From positions 1,460,501-1,524,500 of the forward strand of contig JACATO010000612.1 in NCBI GenBank assembly GCA_018389105.1: DNA of 64,000 bases, written 5' to 3'. Source of the stretch: Nautilus pompilius. Lineage: Eukaryota > Mollusca > Cephalopoda > Nautilida > Nautilidae. Positions within the stretch are counted from its first letter, which is position 1. Every line of letters starts with the position of its first letter. The position numbers and the translations under genes are program-made. Shown piece after piece: positions 48,998-61,094 of this stretch. Below the pieces are notes generated by a model that was not told the DNA's origin, ran no database searches, and saw nothing but the letters and a program-made list of their open reading frames with translations.

Positions 48998-49306
48998 CAG
49001 GTGCATCTCAAAAAATTATAATATCATGGAAGAGTTCATTTTTTTCCGTAATTTAATTCAAACAGTGAAACTTTCATATATTCTAGATTTACTCAAACTC
49101 GAAATGGAATATTCTAATATTTTGAGATACTTTTTTCCTATTTTTTTAGCTGTAGGCCATAATTATCAAAATTTAAATTTAAAAATGTTTGAAACATTTT
49201 AGTTTACATGTAATGAATCCAGAATATATACAATTTTCACTTTCTGAAATAACTGACAAAAAATATTGAACTCTTCCACAATATTCTAATTTTTTAGATG
49301 TACCTG
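48998..49306. mobile_element. Tc1-type MITE
   Basis: A 309-bp element with TA on both sides (48,996-48,997 and 49,307-49,308). The left end CAGGTGCATCTCAAAAAATT pairs with the complement of the right end, CAGGTACATCTAAAAAATTA, and both continue into AATATxxTGGAAGAGTTCA, giving inverted repeats of about 45 bp. Ends of this form belong to a Tc1 family well known from fish, amphibian and lamprey genomes. The transposase is wholly deleted. The 69-codon plus frame inside is chance. Confidence 0.92.
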
Positions 49307-49615
49307 TATATTGTGATCAGTTTAAAATGAAAAAAGTTGTTTTCCCTACTACAGAAGAAGTAAAAAGTATCATTTAAAAGAAACATGCTGGCGAAACACT
49401 AATTTGGATGACATTACATGTATGCATCCATAAGTGTGCATCTTTTCAGAAGACAACACTATAAACTTTTTTTTATATTATTATTGCCTAAATTATCTTT
49501 TGTGCATTTCAAAAAGTTCAGAAACATTTAAGCACACAAAATGTTTAAAGCAAGCAAACAAATTATAGAAAAAGAAAGCAGTTGGTGCAAGAGATAATAT
49601 CAGCTGATGCAATCA
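49307..49615. other. non-coding spacer
   Basis: Nothing seen between the MITE and the MULE remnant. Confidence 0.5.
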
Positions 49616-49639
49616 AATTGGATCAACAGAGATCAGGTA

Positions 49640-49720
49640 GAATAGATCAGGTGGCCAAACAGTAAGGCAATGGATACAAATATGTGATCAGGTGGCATAG
49701 TAGTCAAGGCAATGAACATG
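49640..49720 (+). repeat. short duplicated SINE-head-like motif
   Basis: GATCAGGTGGCCAAACAGTA / AGGCAATGGATAC is followed at once by GATCAGGTGGCATAGTAGTC / AAGGCAATGAACAT. The second copy resembles a tRNA A-box region (TGGCATAGTAG). No B box follows. It may be the head of a decayed SINE or a local duplication. Confidence 0.4.
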
Positions 49721-49724
49721 ATAA

Positions 49725-50470
49725 TAATAAATTACAATGACAGTTTTGTTGGCTCAGAAATAATGTTGGACAGATCACACAAGTAATCTGAGACATTTAT
49801 TTTGCCCTTGTTGAAGTCTTCAGTTGACTGGGCAATGTACTTGTTGACAATGGCATTCTTCTTATTCACCAGCTGGCATGTGCCTTGGGTGAAATGCTGA
49901 CCAGAGTAAATCTGGCTTCTTCCCCATCTTTGGTCAGTACTTAAATGAAACTGTACATGGTTTCCTTTAAGTGAATTCCTTTCTAAAATCAATTATTCCA
50001 TGCTTGATGTAATTTCCATTCTTTCATGCCACATCCAGTAATTATGAAAGTATGCATCAAAGGGGGCAGTTTTCTGTCAGTTATCCAGTGAGCAGTCATC
50101 ACTGATAATCATCCAGTATTGTGGCTATTTAATTTGGTGCCAAAAATGGCAAAACCAGTCATTTCAATGACTTTGTAAAAACTTACACCAACAACATAAG
50201 TTCCAAACAAGGTCATCTTTCAGCTTTCAGTAGAAAGCAAGGCAAAAGTGAAAGTAACAACCCTGAAAGGTGGCTGTTGGAAAATAATTGCATATAGCTA
50301 CAATAGTTCCCATTTTGAAGTCCATGAGAAATGTTTCAGGATTTAAAATGAGACTGACATTATTGGCAATATCACGCATTCTAGAGAATGTGTAAAGAAG
50401 TCTTAGTCTCTGTTCTTCATCAGCAAGCAGGCATGAAATGAGAATGTTTTTTTCAAACACCTGAAATATT
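49725..50470 (-). pseudogene. MULE (Mutator-like) transposase remnant
   Basis: The minus-strand frame 50,227-50,460 reads ADEEQRLRLLYTFSRMRDIA and then FLMDFKMGTIVAICNYFPTA with TFQGCYFHFCLAFY. This is the MULE core: a catalytic Asp in the (T)DFE block, then GCxFHFxQ with the C/H pair. Downstream (49,732-50,220) are decayed pieces of the C-terminal part, including an EMWN-like HERMEITSS segment and FHLSTDQRWG. Stops and shifts make it inactive. Animal MULE transposases are usually several hundred residues, so only about half is legible. Confidence 0.75.
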
Positions 50471-50699
50471 CAAATGTGCATTTAGTTTCTTTTAAATTCA
50501 TAATATTATGCATTTCCTTTTATCTATTACTTATTCCTTATTACTAAACAGACTTTTAAAAAAATGTTCAATACTTTTGTTTGAACCAAACTTGAATACA
50601 TGACACCGATATGGTTGCCTTACTATCTAAAGGATATCAATGTAAGTCCGTTCAACACTAATTTACTCGCTGCATTCCTGTTATCAAAAAACCAAAATT

Positions 50700-51110
50700 A
50701 AAATTGATGATTCTTCTATATCAATATTTTTTTTTTTTTTTTTTGCTGACACTTGCGTTGGCATAAAAAAAGATACCAATTAACATTTTCCAACCCGGAT
50801 GGTGAAGAGATGGCTAACAAGATGGGCATGAATCCGTGAGTCCTAACCATGACCCAGTTTTCCATGCCAGTAGCTATATTCAACTGTCTGAGACAACTTG
50901 CTGTTCTCATTCCCCTTGCCAAAAATTTCCCCGTAGCATGATTCACCGGTGATAAACCGCCATGGTTGATAAAATATTAATTTGTTGGTGAGTTTAGAAA
51001 GACAGACAAAAGATGACATTTCATACTTGGTAAATAGCCATGTCATTGCATTTGAACATTTCCAAAGCAGCTGCTTCTGCTTCAGGCAATTCACACAGTT
51101 TACCTTAAAA
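50700..51110 (-). pseudogene. possible N-terminal part of the MULE protein
   Basis: Minus-strand frames (50,716-50,946 and 50,843-51,094) lie directly upstream of the MULE core in the same direction. One begins CLKQKQLLWKCSNAMTWLFT, loosely like a FLYWCH zinc finger (WxC...), which often precedes MULE transposases. A T18 run at 50,727-50,744 breaks the frame. The link is inferred from position. Confidence 0.35.
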
Positions 51111-52145
51111 TTTTTTCTTTGATTGCTTCAGATTGGGTTTTAAAAAAAAAATGAATTTGAAATTTAACCATTCAGGTTTAATTCCTTGCTTCTGTAACAC
51201 CAATCGAAATATCCATTTTTTTTAGTTAATGCAGTAGTTATGGCTATCATAAACGGCAAGCAGTTTCCCTTTATTGAAACAATTCTAACTGTTCCATTTG
51301 ACTTTCAGTAAATTGTGGCATTGTGGATGATGTTTTCCAGGAACACTTTAAGCACTCCTATGAGGTATGCTTAGTATCCACGTTTTTGATACCTGCACTT
51401 ATGAGAGTGCACTCTTTTGAGATGCATGCTTATGGAGTACTACCACTTTAGTGTTCTACTTGTACAAACATTTGTAGACATGAAAGCCAAATATGCAGAT
51501 ATAAATTATGAGGCAGACTCACCTGACATCATATCCCATTAAAGCTTCTGGGGAAAAAAACAGCCAATCTCACCTGCTTTGTCTTACTTCTATACTGAAA
51601 AACTTCGATTTCATAATGCAATATTTTATATATTGGATGTGAATGAAAACTTAACAAAAAACAGTTATCCAATCTAGGCTAAATTTTAAATGTTTCACAA
51701 AATAAAAACAACAATAAATGCAAAACACAGGTGTACTTCATCTGAATCTTTATGCTTGTTTTTCTGTTACTTTATACCAGATTAGTTTGTTTTTTTTGTT
51801 TTTTTTTTACCTGATATTACCCCTACATAGTCCAAAGCTAAATAAAGCTGAACATGAGACATCAATGGCACATGGCTCAGCTAATGAAAGGTACCCAAAC
51901 ATATCTAAAAGATCTTGTCTGCTTAGAAGCCAAAGGAAACACATAGGTGAATGGATTAAGAAGCTTGACATAAACCACACAACTGGATATATAGAAATTC
52001 ATTTATTTTTGGTACTAAAAGAAATTTTAATAACAAGCATACATTGTCTTTCATTTATATTAGTGCATGTTTTTATACTAGTCATTAGTGGTAAAAATGA
52101 TAATTCTTATAAAATGTATCTATATATATATATATATATAAGATT
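51111..52145. other. non-coding stretch
   Basis: A 156-codon plus frame (51,718-52,188) is the longest open frame in the window, but it is a patchwork of hydrophobic low-complexity sequence ending in a TA microsatellite. It has no family features, so I regard it as chance. Confidence 0.45.
52121..52141. repeat. (TA)n microsatellite
   Basis: About ten TA units. Confidence 0.95.
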
Positions 52146-52154
52146 CCATGTGTG

Positions 52155-52625
52155 TGTGTTTTGCGTAATCTGCAGATTACACAGATAATTTCTCCATTCC
52201 CAGGGAAAGTATCCCTGCTTGCTTAATCTGCAGAATGGGCACATTTGACTGCGTAATCTCACAGAATGAGCAACAACTTTGGAAGCATTTTAAAAGAAAT
52301 GTTATTACATCATTCAGTTAATTAATTGTAAATTATAATAAAAATCACAGAATACAAATCCTATTTGTTTTTTTTTTTTTAAATATCCAACATGCCTGCA
52401 GTTCACACAGAAGTGAATAATAACACTCATAATTAATGCAGACACCCAACTAACTACCCTCACTGCTTTGACAATGAATTGGAAAATACCAGGTTTAATT
52501 TTAATGGATGTATTTAATCAATATATGCTAAATTCAAAAAAGCTTTAAGTGGGCTTGGGCACAGCATTGCACATTCTCAGAAAATATACAATTTCTTTGC
52601 ATAATCTGTGGATTGGGCAATTCCA
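52155..52625. repeat. dispersed AATCTGCAGA-type motif cluster
   Basis: A degenerate word of about 20 bp recurs: GCGTAATCTGCAGATTACAC near 52,162, CTTAATCTGCAGAATGGGCA near 52,221, GCGTAATCTCACAGAATGAG near 52,250, and GCATAATCTGTGGATTGGGC near 52,599. The first copy includes the perfect palindrome GTAATCTGCAGATTAC. Such sub-terminal motif clusters are common near transposon ends, but no transposase is seen. Confidence 0.5.
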
Positions 52626-52639
52626 TGTTTGGGCACGAC

Positions 52640-54635
52640 ACATGCACACAAACATTAGAATGCACTATGTACTATATTCATATAGTAAACCCCATAATAG
52701 TTCGCAGTAATGATGCCAGCCAGTTAAGAGAGGCAGGGGGTAATTTCCAATATTTATAAATTGCAATGACATACAACAACATATCTGCTTTAAAATTATA
52801 AACTCTTGACTTACAAATATGTAGCTTCTGTAATAGTTGGGTGAAGCAAGTGACTGCCTTTCTGTAAAACTAAACAGCTAATTTTCCATAATATGCTCAA
52901 ATTACACCATCAGCAAGTTTTGTTGCTGTGTATGTGGTTACTAAATTAGTTTATTCACTTTCTGATGCATTCTTTGTTTCAATGATTGTTCTCTCTTTAA
53001 TCTGCATTAGAAAATTTTGTTCCTAAGAAACTTGATCAATATCATCTTTTGAAAATAAACCACCAAAGGAAACATTGGCTAAAAGCAATGTTAACATAGC
53101 AGCAATCTTATCTACTACTTTCTTTACTGTCGATGTTCAGACATGCAACATGACATGACCCTTGCATATTTATGGTCCATGGTCTTCAAAAAATGATTAA
53201 TACTTTTACCAATTTACAATCACTAGATACACATTGGTCTGGAGTAAAGTCAGCAATGCTTTTGACCAGAACTCAAAAAAAAAAAAATGTGTAGATGAGT
53301 ATTTGGTATAAGTGAAAAACATTATGTCAATCAAAAATACTCTGCCTTTATTTGATTGAAGGATCTTCAACTATAATCATGGTATCCAGTAGGAAGATAG
53401 AGCAACATATCATACATCCAGAACCCCCTAGAATCTTGAAAACATGTAATTGACTGCAATTTCTTACCTTAGCCCTAGAATCCCAATGAGTACACATGAA
53501 AGCAATTTGACAGACAAGCTGGGATACCCAGCACTACACAAGAAAAAATGGCTTTAGGCCAATGTGCAGTAGCTTAAAACCTTGCCCAGATTCTAAAGTA
53601 CCTACACCCAAAATTTGGACCTCTAGGTGCTACAGTTCAGTCTTAAAAGAGCAACAAACACACAATTGAAAATATGTATTAGATAACAGGAGCACAATGA
53701 CTAAGACCAATCTCTGCAACAACAACAACAAAAAAAAAAGTATATGAAAATTTTGTGGGAAATCCTGGATGAGGTTACCATTTATAATCTGGTACATTAA
53801 ATTTGAGAGGTCTACAGTGATACATATATATATATTTCTACTAAATATTGAAAATGACTCTCTAAACAGTTATTGTACATATATTACAGAATAAATGTAC
53901 GTACATAAAACATGATGTTCAGATAATTGTGGCAAGAATCAGTAGTTTTAAAGCAACAAAGTTTTTTTTCCTTCTTTTTCCTTGCTAATTACTAAATGCT
54001 TTTCACCAGTTCCATGCAGCAAAAGAACTTTCTCCCTGAAGTTTTCCACCATCTTTTGCCTCCAATTTAGAAGACAAGTGATGAGAGCTTAAAATACCTA
54101 GAAAGTCATAACCTTGTACAATATCATTAGTCTGTTGTTTTAAGTCAACATTTTTTTTCTCACTCTCCCCACTAATCTTAAATTTTTTGTAGCAAATAAA
54201 TGATCTTCTCAGGGATGTTACCAGCCAGCCCAGTCCATTCATAAAGCTAGTGCCTTATCCTGAATTATAAGGATTTAATAATAAAATATTTTTCTCTTGT
54301 GCTATCACAAACATTGCCACAAAAATCCAGTTTTAAGTTGATCAAACTTGCAAGTTATCTGCAATCCTCTCATTTTATTTGATTAGATTTGATTCATAAT
54401 TCTAAAGATATATTATTTTCTTTAGGATGGTAAACAGTCTTCCAACACAAAATTTCACTATCAGATGATTTTGCAGTGATCTAAGTGTGCAGTAATTTGT
54501 ATTTTAAACTGACTTTTTCATAAATTGAAGGTTCTTATCATCTTTTGCTTAAGAGCCATTTTCAATGACAGGAGCAAAAAAAGTCTATAATAAACTGTAG
54601 TCTGCAAATAAACTTTCAAATATAATAATCTACAC
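52640..54635. other. non-coding stretch
   Basis: At 52,686 a Tigger-like word AGTAAACCCCATAATAG occurs without a partner end. An A run is at 53,276-53,287. No gene is recognised. Confidence 0.4.
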
Positions 54636-56450
54636 CAGTCTTGTCCAACTTTTTTTCCCCAATAAGAGCCAGATTACCAATTTTCAGATGATGGGCAGCC
54701 ATGTGATTTCATTTCCAAAAGAGAAAATATTTGTGAGTTATAAAAACATTCTAACTAAAACTGTTGTTGAAAAAGATCATTTTTACACTTGTAATGTAAC
54801 TTCAAATAAATGCAACAAAAATATAATTTTAAGTTGCTTTCAATTAGTCATTACACAACAGTCACAAACATGTATCAAAATTAATGAGATAACTGCACAT
54901 TTTTATCTCTGACTAAATCTGCAATGTCAATGGAGATGCTCATTGTAGCAAGCCTGAGAGAAGGAATGAATGTTTCATTGATGATTCTGCTTCTTTATAT
55001 TGACTTTATTTGATACATTGTTGAGTACTTTCACAAAGGTAAGTAGTTCCAAAATCAAAAACAATTTTCAATCCAAAGTCATGGAATTTGGATTAGCCTT
55101 TCTGCTTGGAAGAATTGAACACTACATATTTCACAACTCTATTTGATACTGGCTTGGCTCTTCTATTTTTATACCCATAGGATCATTGAACAGATACAAG
55201 TTATCACTAATTTTATGAAAATCTTTTGAAAACAATTTTAAATTCAGTTTAAAGTTCAAAAATGCTTTTTACAAACTTTCTTTCTTTGCAACATGCTTCC
55301 TGAACTTCCTCCTTCAAAATCTATAAATGTGACCAACCATATTTGAAATGTTTTGACCTTTTCCATGGAGGCAAATTTTCAGTGTTAAGGTGAGCAGTTA
55401 CGTTGGTCAGAAAGACCAGCATGCAGAAAAACAACGTACCTTGCAGGTCCTCTTCAAACTTAGCAGTGTTACCTTTGACCTGGTCTATTAAAAATATGGT
55501 TATTTCTTTCCTAAGAGCAAAGAACTTGGTTAGAACTTTCACAGTACTTAGCCATCAGATGTGTGCAGATTCAACTTACTAAAGGAATAACCTGATCTGA
55601 TGGCTTTCACAGTTGCCTTGTCGTATCATATTTGTAATTTTAACAACATTTGTCATTACATCATTGGCTGAGGAATTAAATGATACAATGAAACAAAAGA
55701 CAGTCAATGCCATTTTGTTTCAGCAAAGAAACTAAACCAGTTTTACCCCTAGTCATGGCCTTTACACTATCAGTAACAATACAGGCACATTTTTTTTCAA
55801 ATATAGTGTATTTTTCAAGTACATTCAGAACTTATGCATGCAGCTCAAAAGCTACTTTTTTCTTGGACATCAAAACTTTTGTCAAATGTTCCAGTGACTT
55901 TAATCAGTAATATCAACATTTTCATACATAGATAAAAGATAAACAATTTTCAATGAGTGTCTTCAGCTTATTCTCAACATAAGTATTCATTTGAACACAT
56001 CTTCCTATTGTCTGATATGAAAGTAACAGACTTTCAAAACTGTTTACCATTTTTTTCATCTACAAGACCATTAGGTGCTTTAACTGCATAAATCTTAATT
56101 TTTTTTCCATCCCTGAAAGACTTTTTTGACATAGCAATTGCAAGTCTAATATCATAAGATGCCATTAAATTTTGAGTCCAAGCAGTCATAAATTTATGAA
56201 GTTTGTTTTTGTTAAAAAGTTGTTTTTTTTCAGATCAGACACTAGTCACTCATGACTCACCTGTGAACTTTCCTTTGTGGTGATTATGGTAATGACAACT
56301 GATGTTGCATTCTTTGAGGACAGCGAGCACTTGTAAGCACTCTAGACAGAGTTCTCTCATTGAAGCCAACAAACAAACAACTGCACTACCATTTTGTTTG
56401 AAAATGTTTTCAGCATCAACTTTTCTTTCACTCAAACTCATGTTTCCTCA
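54636..56450 (-). pseudogene. hAT transposase remnant (copy 4)
   Basis: The plus-strand left end CAGTCTTGTCCAACTT resembles a hAT terminal repeat and is followed by AAGAGCCAGATT. The gene reads on minus. The N-terminus (56,250-56,441) has SERKVDAENIFKQNGSAVVC and, further on, AVLKECNISCHYHNHHKG, the end of the BED-like finger. About 55,690-55,790 gives CACIVTDSVKAMTRGKTGLV with SLLKQNGIDCLLFHCII, the second catalytic-Asp block of GTF2IRD2/ZBED-like hATs. About 55,321-55,542 gives FFALRKEITIFLIDQVKGN and FLTNVTAHLNTENL, the next family block. The order is correct across 1.2 kb, with stops and frameshifts between. The opposite terminal repeat was not found. Confidence 0.82.
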
Positions 56451-57470
56451 GAATAAAAGGGTCAGATTAATGATAATTAACAATGAAATAACAATAAAAT
56501 TCACTCCAACATGTTGCTCCTTCATGATGGTTTTCAAAAGACTCGCTCACAGAATTTCACATGCAAGGAAGAGTTATCATCAACAAAGGAGAGCTGTATT
56601 AAGCCAAATGGTGAATTGATCACACTATTCTCAGGTACTATGCATGACAAAAATCCATTCAGAATCAGATGGGGAAGTAACAGTACTTCTATTGACAGTG
56701 TGAAAATGATGATTCCAGTAAAAAGATCCTTATCATTGACTGTGTGTGTTGTAAACATGTGTCATGCATGGTACATTTGATGAAAAACAAGGAGTTTCAC
56801 ATTCAGTAGATTGCAGAGACTGAATGTCTTCCAATGAAAGATAAAACAGATAGAATAGTCCATAACATCAAGCAATTTTCACTAGCCAATCAAATCTAAC
56901 AAAACAAGTCTGCTGGGAAAACCCTAATCTAAAAACAAATGCACTGCAGAAAATAAGGGGGTTTTGTTTTCATTTGATTGAAAAATAAACAAACTCTCTT
57001 GTTAAAATACCTTTCCCCCTTTTGTTCCACAAACCATAGAAAAGTGCTCGCTGCCAGTTGGGCCAGCTTGATCCATACAATTAAAATTATTTTTTAATTC
57101 CTTAAAACATGTTTAATGCTTCAAACATAAAATTGATTAGTTTTATGATATATTCTTCAGTAAAAATAAAAATATTAAAATGATAACATGAAATGCCATG
57201 TGATTTAAGCATTTATGATTCCCCTGAGGAGGAGGTCAATTAACATCAAAGTTTTCAAAGTGTATACATACATATGAGAGTGTATGCACGTTACATTTAA
57301 GTATTAACATTAAATGGACAAAAAAAAAATTCTATAGTTCAGTATAATTTTTAAATAAAAACAAAACATGGCAGTAAAAAAAGATACACCTTACACAAAA
57401 GATTAAAATGTTCAAACAAAAACTATCTTCAGTTATCAGCAAAAATAACTCATTTGAAGGGAATAAACTA
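56451..57470. other. non-coding stretch
   Basis: Overlapping frames of 74-105 codons on both strands near 56.3-56.8 kb have no recognisable product. They may derive from the 5' part of hAT copy 4. Confidence 0.4.
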
Positions 57471-57489
57471 AGTTCACACACCAACATAA

Positions 57490-57895
57490 ACTAGGAAATG
57501 GAGGGAGAACGTGACTCCTTCCATTTTTCCACAAACTAAAATAAAAAAAGAACCCACTCCACCTCCACACTCCTGCTGGATTTAATAAAAATAAAGTGGC
57601 CCAAACTCACCCCCCTCAGCTCCTAAGGACACACAGAGAGAAAACTGTTTCGAGGGTCCGGCCTGGAGAAATCCCACCTCTCCTGCTGTATTTATTACGA
57701 AGGAGTTGGGTAGCCCACTGCTCTCACTAGATATAGGTACACATACACAAAACACAGGTCGAAATAAGGTCTCACTTATAAACAGCTGCGGAGGCCAGTT
57801 GTGGAACCAACCCAGCTCCCAACACACAAACGCAACTTCACACACACACACCCCAAAATCCGCACCCAAAAAAAAAAGAAATTTACACACAACAC
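57490..57895. repeat. unclassified GC-richer segment
   Basis: A 400-bp segment with more GC than its flanks, ending in CA-rich sequence. Two sub-blocks resemble each other: CCTGCTGGATTTAATAAAAA...GTGGCCC near 57,571 and CCTGCTGTATTTATTACGAA...GTAGCCC near 57,680. A 106-codon minus frame here has no family features. It is probably an interspersed repeat of unknown type. Confidence 0.35.
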
Positions 57896-58726
57896 CACTC
57901 ATAAACCAAAGTCATGAAAACAAAATCCATACCTAAATAAACATGACATTTTCCAAAATAACAAAATCCATTGTTGACAGAAAAGAAACTCAACCAGAAA
58001 AAAACAAAAACAAAAAAAAGCCACAGCCAGGCTTACAGAGTACACAATATACAATGTAGCAAATGGATAATGTGCAAGTATCCTGGTAAAAAGAGAGGTT
58101 TTTCTTTTTACCTTGAGTCAGCAAAGGATCTGGCCAAAATCCTGATATCAACAACTATAATCTATGCACATCCAAGCAATTGGGAAAAAAAAAAAAAAAG
58201 ACTCTTGTAAATACACAGAATAATCTTCCCAATCTATTTAAAACAATAATCAGGGTTGGAATTCATACATGATGGAATACACTAAATGTTATTTTAAACA
58301 AACATTCTAAATAACCAAAAAAACAGTAATAGCTTAGAAATAATGCTAAGTCTCACTAACTAACATGAAAAAAATTTTCTTGAGTACAGAGAGTCTATCT
58401 GATTACCAATGAAAGTAGAGATAAACACTTGCTATAAACATTTTTTAATTAAAAAGTATTTATGGAAGTATGTAAAGAGTAAATACAAAGTTTTTAAAAG
58501 TGACAAAGATTAAAACAGATCATTTGGTCACCAGACCAGTGAATGCAAACTATGGAAAATAACAATTTTTGTGCAACCATTATCATCTTGGATAAACAAA
58601 GCAAACATGAACAACATCAACCAGTTTCTACAATAAAAATTAACTGCAGTTGCTTTCAGTTTAACAAATCAAAATAAATTGAGACCTTAGCATCAGAAGA
58701 AAGTGCCAAATGTATTGTCTATATAC
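57896..58726. other. AT-rich non-coding stretch
   Basis: No gene. An A run is present near 58,186-58,199. Confidence 0.5.
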
Positions 58727-59308
58727 CAGTGATGTGCGGTGAGGTCAATTACAGGGGAGGCACTGAATTCAGCATTCAGCAAAACGTTTGCCCGAATGTA
58801 ACATTTTGTTTTCTAAAACAGTTAAAGGCCTTGGTACCTTTTTTTTTTCACCGCATATGCTTTAATTTTTTTACTTAAAAATTTTATTTTAATAAAAAAT
58901 CATCTATGCATTAAAAGTTTTAAAAAGTACATATCACAGTAATCATTAAAAAAAAATAATTTGACTAATAAAAAAAGTGAGGTGAGAAGCTGGAATTGCT
59001 TTGCTTTAAGTCACTGGGTAATTTCAGTTGCTAAAATCGGTTGTTTTCAATTGTTTTCATCTTCACAATCACTATGCATATCTGTGGCAGCAGAAGTGAG
59101 GTCAATGACTAAACCTTTTGATTCACTGTCTTCGGAAACTGCAAAAATTATTTTAAAAATAGAACATCTTATAACAATTTAAAAAATTATATTACATGAT
59201 AGCTGTATTGTTACCTTTTGGGTGGTAGTGAAATTTTCATAGGTTTGAACTCCAACCGGTTTCGAAGGGAGGCAGAGCCCCTTGCTGCCTCCCATCCGCA
59301 CCTCTCTG
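58727..59308. mobile_element. MITE-like DNA transposon with imperfect ends
   Basis: The left end CAGTGATGTGCGGTGAGGTC and the complement of the right end, CAGAGAGGTGCGGATGGGAG, form imperfect inverted repeats 582 bp apart. Both continue into GGGAGGCA/GGGAGGCAGC-type words, and the right arm repeats GCCTCCC near 59,268-59,293. No transposase is inside. The flanks show no clear target duplication, so the superfamily (perhaps hAT) is unsure. Confidence 0.65.
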
Positions 59309-61090
59309 ACAGAATTTTGATAACAACATGGAATAATTATTATTATTTTTTACATTTAATTACAAGAATTTTTATTGGCAAATGACAGGGGAAGCTCTAA
59401 CCAAGTAAAAAAAAAACAGAAATACAATTACTTTAACATAATTTTAGAACCAAGATGACATTTAAAACTTTGATATAGTTTATTAAGGTAAGCATCAATA
59501 GTAAATTCTAAAGAAATTAGTGAATAAAGACAATGCATCACATTTACATTTTTTTTTCATTTTGTGAATTAAGATTAACCATAGACAAAACAAAACTGTC
59601 CTTCAATATAATAATTATTTGAAATAGATTCAAAATTGTATTAAAATAACTTTTAATTGTAAATACCTATTTATGTTACAGTAGGTATACACTTTTGTGT
59701 ATTTTAGGTAATCCATATTGAATAGAAGACTGTGAACCAACAGAACAAGACTCGTTACAAACACGGTCAGAATTTTTATTTCTTCTTTAAAGCAATAACA
59801 AGCATCTTTGAAGTCTCTCTTAGAGAAATATAACATAAGCCCCATGCAGCAATATTACAAATTTTTCCAAATATATAGTTGAATTAGTTAATAGTTGATA
59901 AACTTTTAAAGCATAATTCACTTTAAGGATAGCCAATGACATATCAGAGCTACAAGTTAACTTCTTTTTTTTTTTAACCAGCACAAGAAAAACGTGTCAG
60001 CATTAAACTACATCAACACTAAATTTTTCATCTATTATGTAAAATAATTATAAATAAAATACATGATTTAATACAAAAATAACAATGAGAATGAAAACCC
60101 CAAATTTCTCTCTTCACAAAGTCTGCTCAAGTAAGAAACATTTTCCTAGCCACAGGTTTACCACATTTATGCAAACTTAGCAAAATGTTTGGTGTTTTCT
60201 TGGTCATAAACTGTCCAGGGAAGAAAAAAATCCTCAACCATTTGATCCAAAACAATACTTTTCACTTTACTGCTGGATGCAGTTCTAGAATGGACCACGA
60301 CTACTTCACTTTGAGATTTTAAATGATGGTTTGGAGAGATGCTTAAAATGTTTTTTATTCACCTTAATGCTGCATTTGAAATGGCCAAGTTCAAGGGATA
60401 ACTGAGCTAATAAAAATATACATAAGATTTGGTCATTATCTAGTTAATCTAAAGTTTTTAATTCAATTAATTCTTTAAAAATTTTTAATTATTTTTGTAA
60501 TGATTATTATGAATGTCTTGTTAGCCTCATTTTAGATGTAAAAGTAGTACATGCCAAATAATGAGAATGGCATATGCTTGTATGCATATTGATGCTTTAA
60601 AATAAGAAAAAAGATGTTAAATCATGGTAATTGTACATGTTTGTACAGATTAATGTTTATTGTATAACATGGGCAAATACTGGCATAAAGCAGGCATAAG
60701 TAGTCCTTAATTGTTTTGGCAATACTAGGGAGATTCAAATAAAACCTAGCGCAAATAGAACCACCATAATAGTGATAACCAGCAGAATTTCAATCAAATA
60801 TCCCCTAGTATATACTTTTTTTTTTTTTGCTTGTTGAAATAAATACATATGCATATATTCATTGATGTACTGCCCATATATAAAAAATGAAATTAATTTA
60901 ATTATAGTTAACTTTCTAACTTAGTTTTTGAAAAGAAAAAAGAAATCGTCTTAAAATTGAGTCAAGTCCTGATTTTCTGTCCAATATTGTACTCGTAGTT
61001 TTGTTTTATAAACAGTGTCATGATTGTCTGCTAGAAAGCATAGCCAATCCTGCACCACAAAAGACCCAGCACTTTCAATTTTGGCAGACA
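59309..61090. other. AT-rich non-coding stretch
   Basis: No gene is recognised. On minus near 60.2-60.3 kb a short stretch reads VVVHSRTASSSKVKSIVLDQ followed by MVEDFFLPWTVYD, which looks protein-like but matches no family I know. It may be a transposon scrap. Confidence 0.4.
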
Positions 61091-61094
61091 AAGC

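Noticed and set aside
51718-52188. 156-codon plus-strand open frame, the longest in the window
   Set aside because: It is composed of hydrophobic and low-complexity patches, ends in a TA microsatellite, and shows no domain or family motif.
52686-52720. Tigger-like terminal word AGTAAACCCCATAATAG
   Set aside because: No matching opposite end or transposase is nearby; a single short word is not enough.
57582-57902. 106-codon minus-strand frame with many Cys and Val
   Set aside because: Much of it arises from CA/TG-rich sequence, no family is recognised, and an overlapping plus frame is equally open.
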